A stretch of DNA of 64,000 bases from Aliarcobacter butzleri (GTDB lineage: Bacteria > Campylobacterota > Campylobacteria > Campylobacterales > Arcobacteraceae), in assembly GCF_900187115.1 (NCBI RefSeq), contig NZ_LT906455.1, positions 1,550,001-1,614,000 on the forward strand. The letters are read 5' to 3'. The notes beneath the pieces were generated by a model. That model saw only the letters and a program-made list of their open reading frames with translations. It had not been told where the DNA came from and searched no databases. The stretch's first letter is position 1, and each line of letters starts with the position of its first letter. Position numbers and translations under genes: made by a program. Below, one piece after another: positions 19,544 to 27,462 of the stretch.

Positions 19544-20011
19544 CACTGCTAAGTTTGTAGTATCATAATCATATTTATGTGAATTATGTTCCATATCTAC
19601 AGTTTTATATGTTCCTTCTAACGCAAAATTTCTTGTAAATTTATATTCTAAAGAACCACCATATCCAAGTCCAGTTGCTGAACTATTATCATAATATTGA
19701 TAAACACCTGTACCTATTGCGTAAGCTGTTAAGTCTCTTAACAACTCATAACCAACTCTTAAATCTAAATCAACAGTTGTAGCACTTCTATTACTTGTTA
19801 CTTCTCCATAATAAACACTATTTCCAAATCCAAGTAAAATATCATTATCAAATTTTGTATTTGCTGTATAACCAACTCCAAATTGATTGTATCTTTCTCC
19901 ATCAAGTTTCCCTGAAGTTGCTCCAACATAAACTTTTGTATCAAAATCATTTGCATATATAGAAGATAATAAACTAACAGCTGAAAAAGCTAAAAGACTT
20001 TTTTTCATCAT
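19529..20011 (-). CDS. Small outer-membrane beta-barrel protein
   Basis: 160 residues with a signal peptide (MMKKSLLAFSAVSLLSSIYA, cut after YA). Alternating amphipathic strands and turns are typical of an eight-stranded OmpA/OmpW-like barrel: KVYVGATSGKL, DLRVGYELL, GSLEYKFTRNFALEGTYK and a C-terminal TTNLAVKFSY ending in an aromatic residue, the BAM recognition signature. Ligand unknown. Two tandem ATG codons are possible; AAGGATTTATT fits the first. Located in the outer membrane by inference. Confidence 0.78.
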   Translation of the reverse strand: MMKKSLLAFSAVSLLSSIYANDFDTKVYVGATSGKLDGERYNQFGVGYTANTKFDNDILLGFGNSVYYGEVTSNRSATTVDLDLRVGYELLRDLTAYAIGTGVYQYYDNSSATGLGYGGSLEYKFTRNFALEGTYKTVDMEHNSHKYDYDTTNLAVKFSY

Positions 20012-20114
20012 AATAAATCCTTAATTTTTTGCAGAAGTATATAAAAAAGCCACTTAAACACTCAAATAAGCTATATTGTTATAGAATTGCAAAAAATTTA
20101 GACAAAGTATTAAA

Positions 20115-21056
20115 ATGAATGAAAAATTAAAAGGTATCTTATTTGGTATTATCTCAGCAATTTGTTATGGGACAAATCCTTTAGGTGCTTTATTTCTATA
20201 TGAAGAAGGATTAAATACAAATAGTATTATATTTTATCGATTCTTTTTAGCCTCAATTCTTCTTGGTTTATTGATGGTATTTCAAAAAAAATCTTTTTAT
20301 GTTACAAAAAGAGAAATCTTTATATTAGCCATCTTAGGAGTTTTATTTGGAATATCTGCTTTAGCTTTATATAGTAGTTTTTTATATATGGATGCAGGAA
20401 TTGCTTGTACGATTCTTTTTGTTTTTCCTGTATTTGTTGCTATTATTTTAGCAATCTTTTTCAAAGAAAGAATATCACTAATGACTGCTATATCTATATT
20501 TTTAGCACTTGTAGGAATAGCTTTATTATATAAAGGTGGAGATATAAAACTAAACTTTATTGGTGTAATGATAGTTTTATTTTCAGCATTATTTTATGCC
20601 ATTTATATCGTAGTTTCAAACAAATCATCAATATTTATGTCTTCAATAAAACTTACTTTTTATGTATCTATATTTTGTACTTTAACGATATTTATCTACT
20701 CTCTTTTTGATAGTTCAAAGTCTATAGAACTTTTAACAACAACTAATATGTGGTTATATGCTTTGATGTTAGCAATTGTTCCTACAATATTATCTTTGAT
20801 TTTTTTAGCAAAAGCTATCCAAATTATTGGTTCAACTCCAACTGCTATTGTTGGGGCATTTGAACCACTTACTGCTGTTTTAATCGGTGTTACAATTTTT
20901 GATGAAAAATTTACTCTTCAAATATCAATTGGAATATCTTTAATTTTAATCTCAGTTATATTGATAATAATTGGAAAAAGTATGAGCTTAGAAAAGATAT
21001 TTACTACTATTCATAAAGTAAAATATACTTTTCTAAGATATTGGAGATGGAAGTAG
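20115..21056 (+). CDS. EamA/DMT family transporter
   Basis: Inner-membrane permease of the drug/metabolite transporter superfamily. The 313 residues have about ten hydrophobic helices arranged as two EamA repeats. The first contains GTNPLGALFLYEEGLN and SALALYSSFLYMDAGIA; the second contains PTILSLIFLAKAIQIIGSTPTAIVG and FEPLTAVLIGVTIF, the usual conserved EP...A motif near helix 9. Substrate not predictable (amino acids or metabolites in relatives). The region before the ATG lacks a strong ribosome binding site. The stop directly abuts the convergent small gene. Confidence 0.85.
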   Translation: MNEKLKGILFGIISAICYGTNPLGALFLYEEGLNTNSIIFYRFFLASILLGLLMVFQKKSFYVTKREIFILAILGVLFGISALALYSSFLYMDAGIACTILFVFPVFVAIILAIFFKERISLMTAISIFLALVGIALLYKGGDIKLNFIGVMIVLFSALFYAIYIVVSNKSSIFMSSIKLTFYVSIFCTLTIFIYSLFDSSKSIELLTTTNMWLYALMLAIVPTILSLIFLAKAIQIIGSTPTAIVGAFEPLTAVLIGVTIFDEKFTLQISIGISLILISVILIIIGKSMSLEKIFTTIHKVKYTFLRYWRWK

Positions 21057-21254
21057 TTATTTAGCAGGAATTGCTGTTTTCTCTTCCACTTTTTTTAGTT
21101 CATTTTGTGTTGGTTGATTAAGATATGTAAGAACTGCACCAAATACTAAAAGTAAAACTATTACTAGTCTTATAACATTTCTTTTTTGTTTTGATTCATT
21201 TCCATTATAATCATCAATTTTTTCTAAAGTTGGTTCACCTTTATTTTTACTCAT
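21057..21254 (-). CDS. Small single-pass membrane protein, 65 residues
   Basis: Unrecognised. The sequence has a charged N-terminus, a basic stop-transfer KQKRN, one membrane helix (VIRLVIVLLLVFGAVLTYL), then a short polar tail ending EEKTAIPAK. The reading frame is supported by an AAAAGGAG ribosome binding site. That site is buried in a perfect 10-bp inverted repeat, described under the leader entry. The stop lies next to the convergent transporter's stop. It is downstream of ybaK on the same strand, but hairpins separate them. Confidence 0.7.
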   Translation of the reverse strand: MSKNKGEPTLEKIDDYNGNESKQKRNVIRLVIVLLLVFGAVLTYLNQPTQNELKKVEEKTAIPAK

Positions 21255-21261
21255 GACATAC

Positions 21262-21376
21262 TCCTTTTAAATGGTTCCAATTTAAAAGGAACCCATACAT
21301 TTAATAACTACTTTTTAACAGGATTTAAAAAATCCATAAAAGTAGCAAAACCTAAAGGGCTTTAAGAATAAAGCCT
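21262..21376 (-). promoter_or_regulatory. Structured leader upstream of the 65-residue membrane protein
   Basis: Read on the minus strand there are three hairpins. The first is GGCTTT/AAAGCC (21358-21375), which may end ybaK transcription. The second is a nested stem, CTACTTTT/AAAAGTAG (21308-21345), enclosing GGATTT/AAATCC. The third is a 10-bp perfect stem TCCTTTTAAA/TTTAAAAGGA (21262-21290) that contains the ribosome binding site. An overlapping stem GGTTCC/GGAACC (21273-21293) cannot form together with it. This is a possible on/off switch; the mechanism is inference. Confidence 0.5.
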
Positions 21377-21390
21377 ATAAGAAATTTTCC

Positions 21391-21858
21391 CTATGCCGTA
21401 ATCTTACCTATTTTTGCTTTTAAAAGAACTTCTAAATCTTTTGGTTTAACTTCTATATCAAGTCCTCTTTTTCCGCCACTTATAAAAATAGTTTCAAAAC
21501 TTTTTGTGCTTTCATCTAAAACTGTTCTAAGAAGTTTTTTTTGTCCTAAAGGAGAAATTCCTCCAAGTAAATATCCAGTTACTTTTTGTGCTTCATCTTT
21601 TGAAGCCATTTCAGCTTTTTTTACACCAAAGATAGTTGCTACTTCTTTAAGACTTAGTTGGTTTGCAACAGGTAAAACACAAACAACTAACTCTTTTGGA
21701 GTTAATTCTACAAGTAAAGTTTTATATACTTGATTTGCATCTAATCCTAGTTTTTCAACTGCCTCATCTCCAAAATTTGTACAATCAGAATCGTGCTCAT
21801 ATTTATGTATTTTAAAATCACATTTATTTTTTTTTAATAGATTAATTGCTGGTGTCAC
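21391..21858 (-). CDS. ybaK: YbaK/EbsC family Cys-tRNA(Pro) deacylase
   Basis: Trans-editing enzyme that hydrolyses Cys-tRNA(Pro), protecting against mistranslation after ProRS mischarging. The 155 residues match the family. The sequence starts with TPAINLLKKNKCDFKIHKYEH and continues with VYKTLLVEL, KKAEMASKDEAQKVTGY, then GGISPLGQKKLLRTVLDES, the characteristic GxxSPxGxKK motif. FISGGKRGLDIEV follows near the end. The start codon is GTG with AAAAAGGAATATT before it. Cytoplasmic, apparently single-gene transcription. Confidence 0.92.
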   Translation of the reverse strand: MTPAINLLKKNKCDFKIHKYEHDSDCTNFGDEAVEKLGLDANQVYKTLLVELTPKELVVCVLPVANQLSLKEVATIFGVKKAEMASKDEAQKVTGYLLGGISPLGQKKLLRTVLDESTKSFETIFISGGKRGLDIEVKPKDLEVLLKAKIGKITA

Positions 21859-21926
21859 AATATTCCTTTTTTTATTTCTGAATATTATTATACAAAATTA
21901 TAAATAAATTAAATTTTAGTGATAGT

Positions 21927-21945
21927 GATTAAGATTATCATTATT
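21927..21945 (+). promoter_or_regulatory. Possible Fur box upstream of the yceI gene
   Basis: GATTAAGATTATCATTATT matches the 19-base Fur consensus GATAATGATAATCATTATC at 15 positions. It precedes a TGATAAAAT-type -10 region. Suggestive of iron or peroxide control, not proof. Confidence 0.5.
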
Positions 21946-21986
21946 TTACTTCTGATAAAATTCTGTATTTTTAAAAAAGGATAAAT

Positions 21987-22574
21987 ATGAAAAAAGTAGT
22001 TATTTCAACTTTAGGTCTTGCTTTAATGACAAGTTCTTTATATGCTGGTGTTTGCTCAGACAAATTAAAATATGACTTCACATTTTATGGAGCTGAAGAT
22101 AAATCTTATGTAGTTACAAAAAATACTTTCAAAACTGCAACGAGCAATTTCCCAAGTGAAAAATTATTAAATGCAACACTAAATATAGATGCTTTTTCTA
22201 TTGATACAAGTGCTGATTTAAATAATGGTGCAGCAAAATGGCCTGCAGCTATGGTTACAGTTAGAAATAACAATATTTCAAATAACTTTTTCAAACTATT
22301 TGAAAAAGATGCAGGTAAAGTTGATGTAAAAATCGTAAAAATTGCAGCAAATTCAATGGATGTTGAGTTTAAAATGAATGGTATTACAAAAGTTATTCCA
22401 TTTGCTTATAAAACAGAAGGTGATACTATCAAAGCAACTGGAAAACTTGATGTTTTAGCTTTTGGTGTTGATAAAGCTTGGGCACAATTTACTGCCGTTT
22501 GCAAAAGTTTCCACCACGGTAAATCTTGGAATGAAATTGATATAAATTTCGAAGTTCCTGCAAGTTGTAAATAA
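21987..22574 (+). CDS. YceI-like periplasmic lipid-binding protein
   Basis: Secreted protein of the YceI family (lipocalin-like barrel binding polyisoprenoids). Signal peptide MKKVVISTLGLALMTSSLYA, cleaved after YA, then a 175-residue mature domain. The alternating beta pattern is clear: LKYDFTFYGAEDKSYVV, LLNATLNIDAFSIDTS, then AKWPAAMVTVRNNNI where other members have R-D-xH-L-type motifs. The end, WNEIDINFEVPASCK, is family-like, and two cysteines may form a disulfide. Function in the periplasm is unknown. A possible Fur box lies upstream, and AAAAAAGGATAAAT precedes the ATG. Confidence 0.82.
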   Translation: MKKVVISTLGLALMTSSLYAGVCSDKLKYDFTFYGAEDKSYVVTKNTFKTATSNFPSEKLLNATLNIDAFSIDTSADLNNGAAKWPAAMVTVRNNNISNNFFKLFEKDAGKVDVKIVKIAANSMDVEFKMNGITKVIPFAYKTEGDTIKATGKLDVLAFGVDKAWAQFTAVCKSFHHGKSWNEIDINFEVPASCK

Positions 22575-22575
22575 T

Positions 22576-23649
22576 CTAATTTACAACAAAAGGTTTTTCG
22601 ATAACTTTTTCTCCATTTATGACTATACTTAAACTATGTTCTCCTCTTATATGTTTTCGTGTAGTCATATCTTTGAAACTCTGTTTTTTATTAAATCTTT
22701 TTAACTTCTCTTTAAAATCACTTTGAGTTATCATAAATATCTTTTGACTATATTTGTTTTTTTGTTTTAAATATTTTATTATATATTCAACTCTTATACT
22801 TCCTAGTTTTTCATCAGAATTAAGTTCAAAAGAAAAGTTCAAATCCTGCCCTATTTCTACACTCTCATCGCAATAAAAATCTGATAAATTTATATGATTT
22901 ACTTTTTCAAAACTAAAAAGCTTTAGAACTTCTATATTTCCACTTTTAAGTAGTGTTCTACTTCCATGCCTACAAATAAAATCAAGCTCTTTTGAAAAAC
23001 CTAAATTATCTTTTACAAATTCTATTACAAAAGTAGGATTATCTTTTGAAATGTCATTTAGATTATTTGCTACACTTTTTTGAACATATTTTGATTTGTC
23101 ATTTTTTAGAAGTTCTATTATTTCAAGCACTTTTTTTGGATTTTCTTTAAACTTTGGCAATGCAATAGCCCAAGGAAGTCTAGGTCTGCAACCTTCACTA
23201 GCTAATCTTCTTAAATGCTCATTTGAAGATTTTGCCCAAAGTTTCATTTGATTCATAGTCTCTTCTTCATACTTAAGTATAAATTGTCTTATTGCAAATT
23301 CACTACTTGAATCTATAGTAAAAACTTTCAAAGCTCTTAAAGACTCTTTTAAATCATCAAGTCCAAAAACCTCAACAAAATCTTGAAAAATCATAGCTTC
23401 AAGTCCACCAAAATCTTCTTTTACTTTTTTTAATATATCAAGTTGTTCTTTATAAGAAAAAGGCAAAAATTTGTGCAAAGTCGTAGAAATATGTCTCATT
23501 CTAGGTTTTAATTCCAACTCTTGCCAAGTAGAACAAAATACATTTTCTATAAACTCTTTTTTTTGAAAATTGGGATAAACCATAAAAAGTTTTTCACCTA
23601 ATTTTTCAATAAACTCTTTTGAATATAAATCTTTTAAAAGTTCTGCCAT
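22576..23649 (-). CDS. DNA alkylation repair protein, AlkC/AlkD-like HEAT-repeat glycosylase
   Basis: Probable DNA glycosylase for alkylated bases. The 357 residues are mostly HEAT-like helices. The diagnostic AlkC-type stretch is LRRLASEGCRPRLPWA, followed by LPKFKENPKKVLEIIELL and KYVQKSVANNLNDI. The last 95 residues switch to beta sequence (VEIGQDLNFSFELNS, HSLSIVINGEKVIEKPF), an Ig-like domain known on some AlkC proteins. Cytoplasmic. ATG preceded by AGGAAAAAAT. The RhuM-like gene ends eight bases upstream, so the two are probably co-transcribed. Confidence 0.85.
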   Translation of the reverse strand: MAELLKDLYSKEFIEKLGEKLFMVYPNFQKKEFIENVFCSTWQELELKPRMRHISTTLHKFLPFSYKEQLDILKKVKEDFGGLEAMIFQDFVEVFGLDDLKESLRALKVFTIDSSSEFAIRQFILKYEEETMNQMKLWAKSSNEHLRRLASEGCRPRLPWAIALPKFKENPKKVLEIIELLKNDKSKYVQKSVANNLNDISKDNPTFVIEFVKDNLGFSKELDFICRHGSRTLLKSGNIEVLKLFSFEKVNHINLSDFYCDESVEIGQDLNFSFELNSDEKLGSIRVEYIIKYLKQKNKYSQKIFMITQSDFKEKLKRFNKKQSFKDMTTRKHIRGEHSLSIVINGEKVIEKPFVVN

Positions 23650-23657
23650 ATTTTTTC

Positions 23658-24494
23658 CTAATTTAATTTTTCTAAAATTTCTTTAACACTTAAGTTTATT
23701 TTTGAAAAAGCAAACCATTTTTTTGCTAAATCTTTTAAACTTGCACCAATATGATAAATCTCTTTTTTATCAACTATCAAAAATCTATCATGAGAACTTT
23801 TAAAAGTTTTTAGAGTGATATTTTTATATTGTTTAGAATACTTTTCAAAATCAAGTTTTAATTGCTTTGAAATATTATTTGTATAAATTATAAAATTAAT
23901 ATTTTGATATTTTGAAAATAAAGTTAATACAGTATCATCTACATAGTTATCTATTAAAATTACTTCATTATTGGCTAACTTTAATAAATCATTTATAAAA
24001 GAGTATGAATCATATATTTGTCCATCATAAAATATTCCTTGATTAGTTTCTAGTTTATTATCTTTTATTTTAGATTTTATAACATTTACATCGTTTTCTA
24101 ATAATAGTAATCTTTGTTCTGTTATTTTATGCTGATTTATAGCGTAGCCATCATTTATATAATCTTTGAGTATTGTTGTAGCCCATTTTCTAAATTTTGT
24201 TGCTTTTTTAGAATTTATTCTATATCCAACAGAAATTATTACATCGAGATTATAAAAATTTATCTTTCTTAATTTTCCATCTTTTGCAACCTGTTCCAAA
24301 ATGGAACAAGTTGAATTTTGTTCTAATTCTTCATCATTGTAAATATTTCCAATATGTTTCACGATAGCTGGTCTATTTACATCAAAAATATATGCAATTT
24401 CATCTGCACTTAACCAAACTGTTTGATTATTTACCGAAACTTTGAGTTCTAACTCACCATCAGAATAAACTACTAGATTTGATATATCACTCAT
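23658..24494 (-). CDS. RhuM family protein fused to a phospholipase-D-like C-terminal domain
   Basis: Two-part protein, 278 residues, started at 24494 because AAAGGTAATATT precedes that ATG, while the in-frame TTG at 24518 has none. Residues 1-115 match the RhuM family: VWLSADEIAYIFDVNRPAIV, then FYNLDVIISVGYRINSKKA and FRKWATTILKDYINDGYAIN. Residues 150-278 include VILIDNYVDDTVL and HDRFLIVD...GASLKDL, a degenerate HxK/R-x4-D-x6-GxS phospholipase-D/nuclease motif. RhuM proteins are common on pathogenicity islands and prophages and have no settled function; a DNA-acting or toxin-like role is inference. It is followed by alkC. Confidence 0.8.
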   Translation of the reverse strand: MSDISNLVVYSDGELELKVSVNNQTVWLSADEIAYIFDVNRPAIVKHIGNIYNDEELEQNSTCSILEQVAKDGKLRKINFYNLDVIISVGYRINSKKATKFRKWATTILKDYINDGYAINQHKITEQRLLLLENDVNVIKSKIKDNKLETNQGIFYDGQIYDSYSFINDLLKLANNEVILIDNYVDDTVLTLFSKYQNINFIIYTNNISKQLKLDFEKYSKQYKNITLKTFKSSHDRFLIVDKKEIYHIGASLKDLAKKWFAFSKINLSVKEILEKLN

Positions 24495-24585
24495 AATATT
24501 ACCTTTATGTAGAATCAAATAAATTCTAACGTAAAAATAAATTTAACTTCTAAAATATTGCATTTTGAAAGATTTTTATTATCAT

Positions 24586-25950
24586 CTATTTTCTTCTTGT
24601 ATTTTGGCGAATAGAGATAATCAATTGATATATTAGATATGCGATGATGATTTTGAAAATCAAAGTTCCTAATGTTATTGGTTCATCACCTCTCATAATT
24701 GAAAAGGGATTTAAATTTTTTGAAAACTCAGCTAAACTCCAATCAGTTTCAACTAAATATCCATAAAGAACATAACATATTATTGTTGTTGGAATAGTTG
24801 TAAGCCAGCGTCTTTCTAAATTCTTTGGTATTTTAATTATCATACAAGTTATAAGAATAATAGCTATAAATGAAAATATAATTTTAAATACTAATATTTT
24901 ATCATTTGGTTGAATATTCAAATATGAATAAAAAAATGTTAGATTAATAATCCAAAATAAAGCTAAAGTCCAATCTTGAGAATGATTTGAAGATAAACCA
25001 TGAATTTTAAAAACCAACCATTCAAAAAAATCTTTTTTAAAATCTAGCTCTTTTTCTCTTTCTTTCATCTCTAAGGCATAATATTTGTTTGCTTCTATGA
25101 TGTTGTTCTGTTGTTCAAAAGAGTCTTTTATTATTCTTGCTGTTTCACGATTTGAGACATCTGTTTTTATTTCTAAAAAATTTGCTTTTTCTTTAAAAAT
25201 TGCATCTTTTAAATTTATTGAATCTTTAAACTCAGAATTTCGAAAGATAGATAGTTTCTCAAAAGTAGTATGTTTAAAATCTACTTTTTTATTAAATATC
25301 GTTTCAGTAAAAACTGATATATCTTTAAATGTAGTTTTATAAAAATTAATCTCATTAAAACGTGTTTTATTAAAATCAGCTAAATCTTCAAATGTAGTAT
25401 TCTCAAAATTTACATTTTTAATTATCGAACAATCCTTAATTCTAAGTTTTGAACCTATTTTAAATGTAAGATTTTTTAAAATTAAGTTTTTGTTAAAAGT
25501 ACAATTTATAAAAGTAAGTCCTTTTTGAATATCATTTCTTGATAATTCTAAATTAGCTAAAAATTTACATTCTTTAAATTCTAATTTATTTATATATTTA
25601 TATAAAGATATTTTACCTTCAAAAGTACAATTTTCAAATGTTAAAGAATTATCTATTTCTTCAAATACTATTTTTCTAGAACTTCCTTCAGCTAAGCCAC
25701 CTTGCGATTCAAATTTAGGAAATACAACATTTTTTATTCCAAATAAAATTTGTCTTGAATCATATTCTTCATAGAATTTTTCCCAAAATAAGTTTATATT
25801 TCCTTTTGATTTATACCAGTTTTTATTTCCACTATCATCAATTTCATACCAACCATCTTTTTCACAATGTAAAATACATTTATTTTGCTTTTTATCAAAA
25901 TATTTATCTTCAAATTCTTTATTGCAAACATTACATATATTTTTTGACAT
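24586..25950 (-). CDS. Zinc-ribbon, pentapeptide-repeat membrane protein
   Basis: 454 residues in three parts. Residues 1-35 carry CNVC and then C...HC spacing of a small zinc ribbon. Residues 95-275 are degenerate pentapeptide repeats, with F-x-x-C/T-x-F periodicity (FENCTFEGK, FKECKFLANL, FINCTFNKN, FENTTFEDL, FKHTTFEKL), forming a right-handed beta helix. A charged helix (ANKYYALEMKEREKEL) leads to a C-terminal half with about four membrane helices ending GTLIFKIIIAYLIYQLIISI and a basic tail. That tail resembles ion-channel-like endings of other pentapeptide membrane proteins. Role unknown. It is 10 bases downstream of the DJ-1 gene on the same strand. Low-complexity repeats make the exact start the least certain point. 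Confidence 0.7.
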   Translation of the reverse strand: MSKNICNVCNKEFEDKYFDKKQNKCILHCEKDGWYEIDDSGNKNWYKSKGNINLFWEKFYEEYDSRQILFGIKNVVFPKFESQGGLAEGSSRKIVFEEIDNSLTFENCTFEGKISLYKYINKLEFKECKFLANLELSRNDIQKGLTFINCTFNKNLILKNLTFKIGSKLRIKDCSIIKNVNFENTTFEDLADFNKTRFNEINFYKTTFKDISVFTETIFNKKVDFKHTTFEKLSIFRNSEFKDSINLKDAIFKEKANFLEIKTDVSNRETARIIKDSFEQQNNIIEANKYYALEMKEREKELDFKKDFFEWLVFKIHGLSSNHSQDWTLALFWIINLTFFYSYLNIQPNDKILVFKIIFSFIAIILITCMIIKIPKNLERRWLTTIPTTIICYVLYGYLVETDWSLAEFSKNLNPFSIMRGDEPITLGTLIFKIIIAYLIYQLIISIRQNTRRK

Positions 25951-25960
25951 TTATTACTCT

Positions 25961-26584
25961 TTATATTTCTATTCTTCTTTTATTCTCTTCTAAATATGGA
26001 TATTCCATATGTTTTGCAGTTGCTCTTGAAACATTTTCTCCAAAATATCTTTTTACAATATAAAGTGCCATATCAATTCCTGCTGAGATTCCTGCACTTG
26101 AGATGATATTTCCATCTTCTACATAGTGTTTATCTTTACACACTTTTACATTTTTAAATTCATCTTCCATTCTTTGAAGACTTTTCCAGTGTGTTGTGGC
26201 ATTTACACCATCAAGCAGTTTTGCACTTGCTAAAATAAGAGAACCCGTACAAACAGAAGTCAATAATTCTACCTCATTTGCTTTTTTACTTATAAAATCT
26301 AAAACTCTTTCATCATACATAAGTTTTCTTGTACCCATTCCACCTGGAACTATCAAAATATCAAGTTTTGGACAAGTTTTAAAATCAAAGTCTGGTATTA
26401 TTTTCATATTTCCTTTTGTAAAAATAACATCTTTTGTCATAGCTACAAGTTTTACATCAAAAGGAGAAAGAGATTCTAATCTCTTTGATTCATCAAGTCT
26501 TGTTACACTTAAAACCTCAAATGGTCCACAAAAATCTAAAACTTCTATATCATCAAAAACAAAAATCCCAACTACTTTTTGCAT
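25961..26584 (-). CDS. DJ-1/PfpI superfamily protein
   Basis: Glutamine-amidotransferase-like fold protein, 207 residues. I start at 26584, where AAAGGAGATTT precedes ATG; an upstream extension lacks a ribosome binding site. The sequence shows VVGIFVFDDIEVLDFCGPFEVL (about residues 4-25, quoted with its conserved DIEVLDFCGP), IVPGGMGTRKL, and the nucleophile elbow SVCTGSLILA with the conserved cysteine. ATTHWKS supplies the likely histidine. It ends with YLEENKRRIEI, and the architecture resembles isonitrile hydratase (InhA) and AraC-type ThiJ domains. Exact chemistry cannot be predicted. Confidence 0.85.
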   Translation of the reverse strand: MQKVVGIFVFDDIEVLDFCGPFEVLSVTRLDESKRLESLSPFDVKLVAMTKDVIFTKGNMKIIPDFDFKTCPKLDILIVPGGMGTRKLMYDERVLDFISKKANEVELLTSVCTGSLILASAKLLDGVNATTHWKSLQRMEDEFKNVKVCKDKHYVEDGNIISSAGISAGIDMALYIVKRYFGENVSRATAKHMEYPYLEENKRRIEI

Positions 26585-26712
26585 AAATCTCCTTTTTTTT
26601 AACACTATTATATCCTATTGGTCGAGTATAATTGAGTATTTTAGCCTACAAATTTGCTTTAATACTATATTTTGGATAGAATGAATCAAAACGCGAGATA
26701 TAAGGAATTGCG

Positions 26713-26796
26713 ATGAAAAAACAAAATATAACACCTACTAAATGGTTAAATTTAGAAAAAATATTAGAGCTTTACCAGAGTCATGAAAGATATTAG
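26713..26796 (+). CDS. 27-residue ORF overlapping the methyltransferase start
   Basis: ATG with a good AAGGAATTGCG ribosome binding site opens a short frame, MKKQNITPTKWLNLEKILEL followed by YQSHERY, ending at TAG. Its last 14 bases overlap the methyltransferase gene, whose own ATG lies inside it without an obvious ribosome binding site. Likely a translational-coupling or leader ORF; I do not recognise it. Too short to judge by composition. Confidence 0.5.
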   Translation: MKKQNITPTKWLNLEKILELYQSHERY

Positions 26797-27442
26797 ATTT
26801 AAATATCAAACCATAGAGTTTGGGGAAGATGATATACATCTAAGGACACTAAGAGATAAACAACAATTTAGTGATGAAGAAAAAAAAGCTGAAAAACTAG
26901 GAATTTCAAGTGCGACTTGGCCTTTGTTTGGAATTGTTTGGCCTTCTAGTGAAGTTTTGGCAAATTTTATATATGACTATGACTTTGAAAATAAAAGAAT
27001 TTTAGAAGTTGGTTGTGGAATAGGACTTTCAAGTTTGGTTCTAAATCGACTAAATGCTGATATAACTGCAACAGATTATCATCCTGAAGCAGAAAACTTT
27101 TTAGATATAAATACTCAATTAAATCAAGATGATGAAATACCCTTTGTAAGAACTAGTTGGAGTGATGAATTTACAGAAGAACTAGGAAAGTTTGACCTTA
27201 TAATAGGTAGTGATTTACTATATGAAAGAAATCATGCTGAACTATTATCAGCTTTTATAAATGCTCATGCAAATCCAAAATGTAAAGTTATTTTAGTTAA
27301 TCCAAATAGAGGACATCAAGGAAAATTTACAAGCAAAATGGAAGAATATGGTTTTTCTTGTATATCTTTTGAGCCTACAAATACAGATTATTTGGATGAA
27401 CCGTATAAAGGAAAAATTTTTAAATATACTAGAAATCTTTAA
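26783..27442 (+). CDS. SAM-dependent methyltransferase, METTL/NNT1-like
   Basis: Class I methyltransferase of 219 residues. Motif I ILEVGCGIGLSSLVL, motif II around ITATDYHP, and FDLIIGSDLLYERNHAEL (motif IV with DLL) match the nicotinamide/protein N-methyltransferase-like family known in eukaryotes as METTL21/HPM1. The N-terminal WPLFGIVWPSSEVLANFI is the characteristic W-x-x-W-PS region. The substrate, a protein side chain or small molecule, is not predictable. Start ATG at 26783 lies within the 27-codon upstream ORF, so expression is probably coupled. A 6-bp GAAA-loop hairpin (27440-27455) lies on the stop codon. Confidence 0.82.
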   Translation: MKDIRFKYQTIEFGEDDIHLRTLRDKQQFSDEEKKAEKLGISSATWPLFGIVWPSSEVLANFIYDYDFENKRILEVGCGIGLSSLVLNRLNADITATDYHPEAENFLDINTQLNQDDEIPFVRTSWSDEFTEELGKFDLIIGSDLLYERNHAELLSAFINAHANPKCKVILVNPNRGHQGKFTSKMEEYGFSCISFEPTNTDYLDEPYKGKIFKYTRNL

Positions 27443-27462
27443 GGCGAAAGCCTTAGAGAAAA

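Noticed and set aside
24340-25160. Two TGTTTCACG-like sequences as parS sites
   Set aside because: Each is only half of the TGTTTCACGTGAAACA consensus and both lie within coding sequence far from parAB.
25755-26063. Plus-strand hydrophobic frame over the start of the pentapeptide gene
   Set aside because: A+T-rich antisense frames often look like membrane proteins; no ribosome binding site and it crosses two genuine genes.
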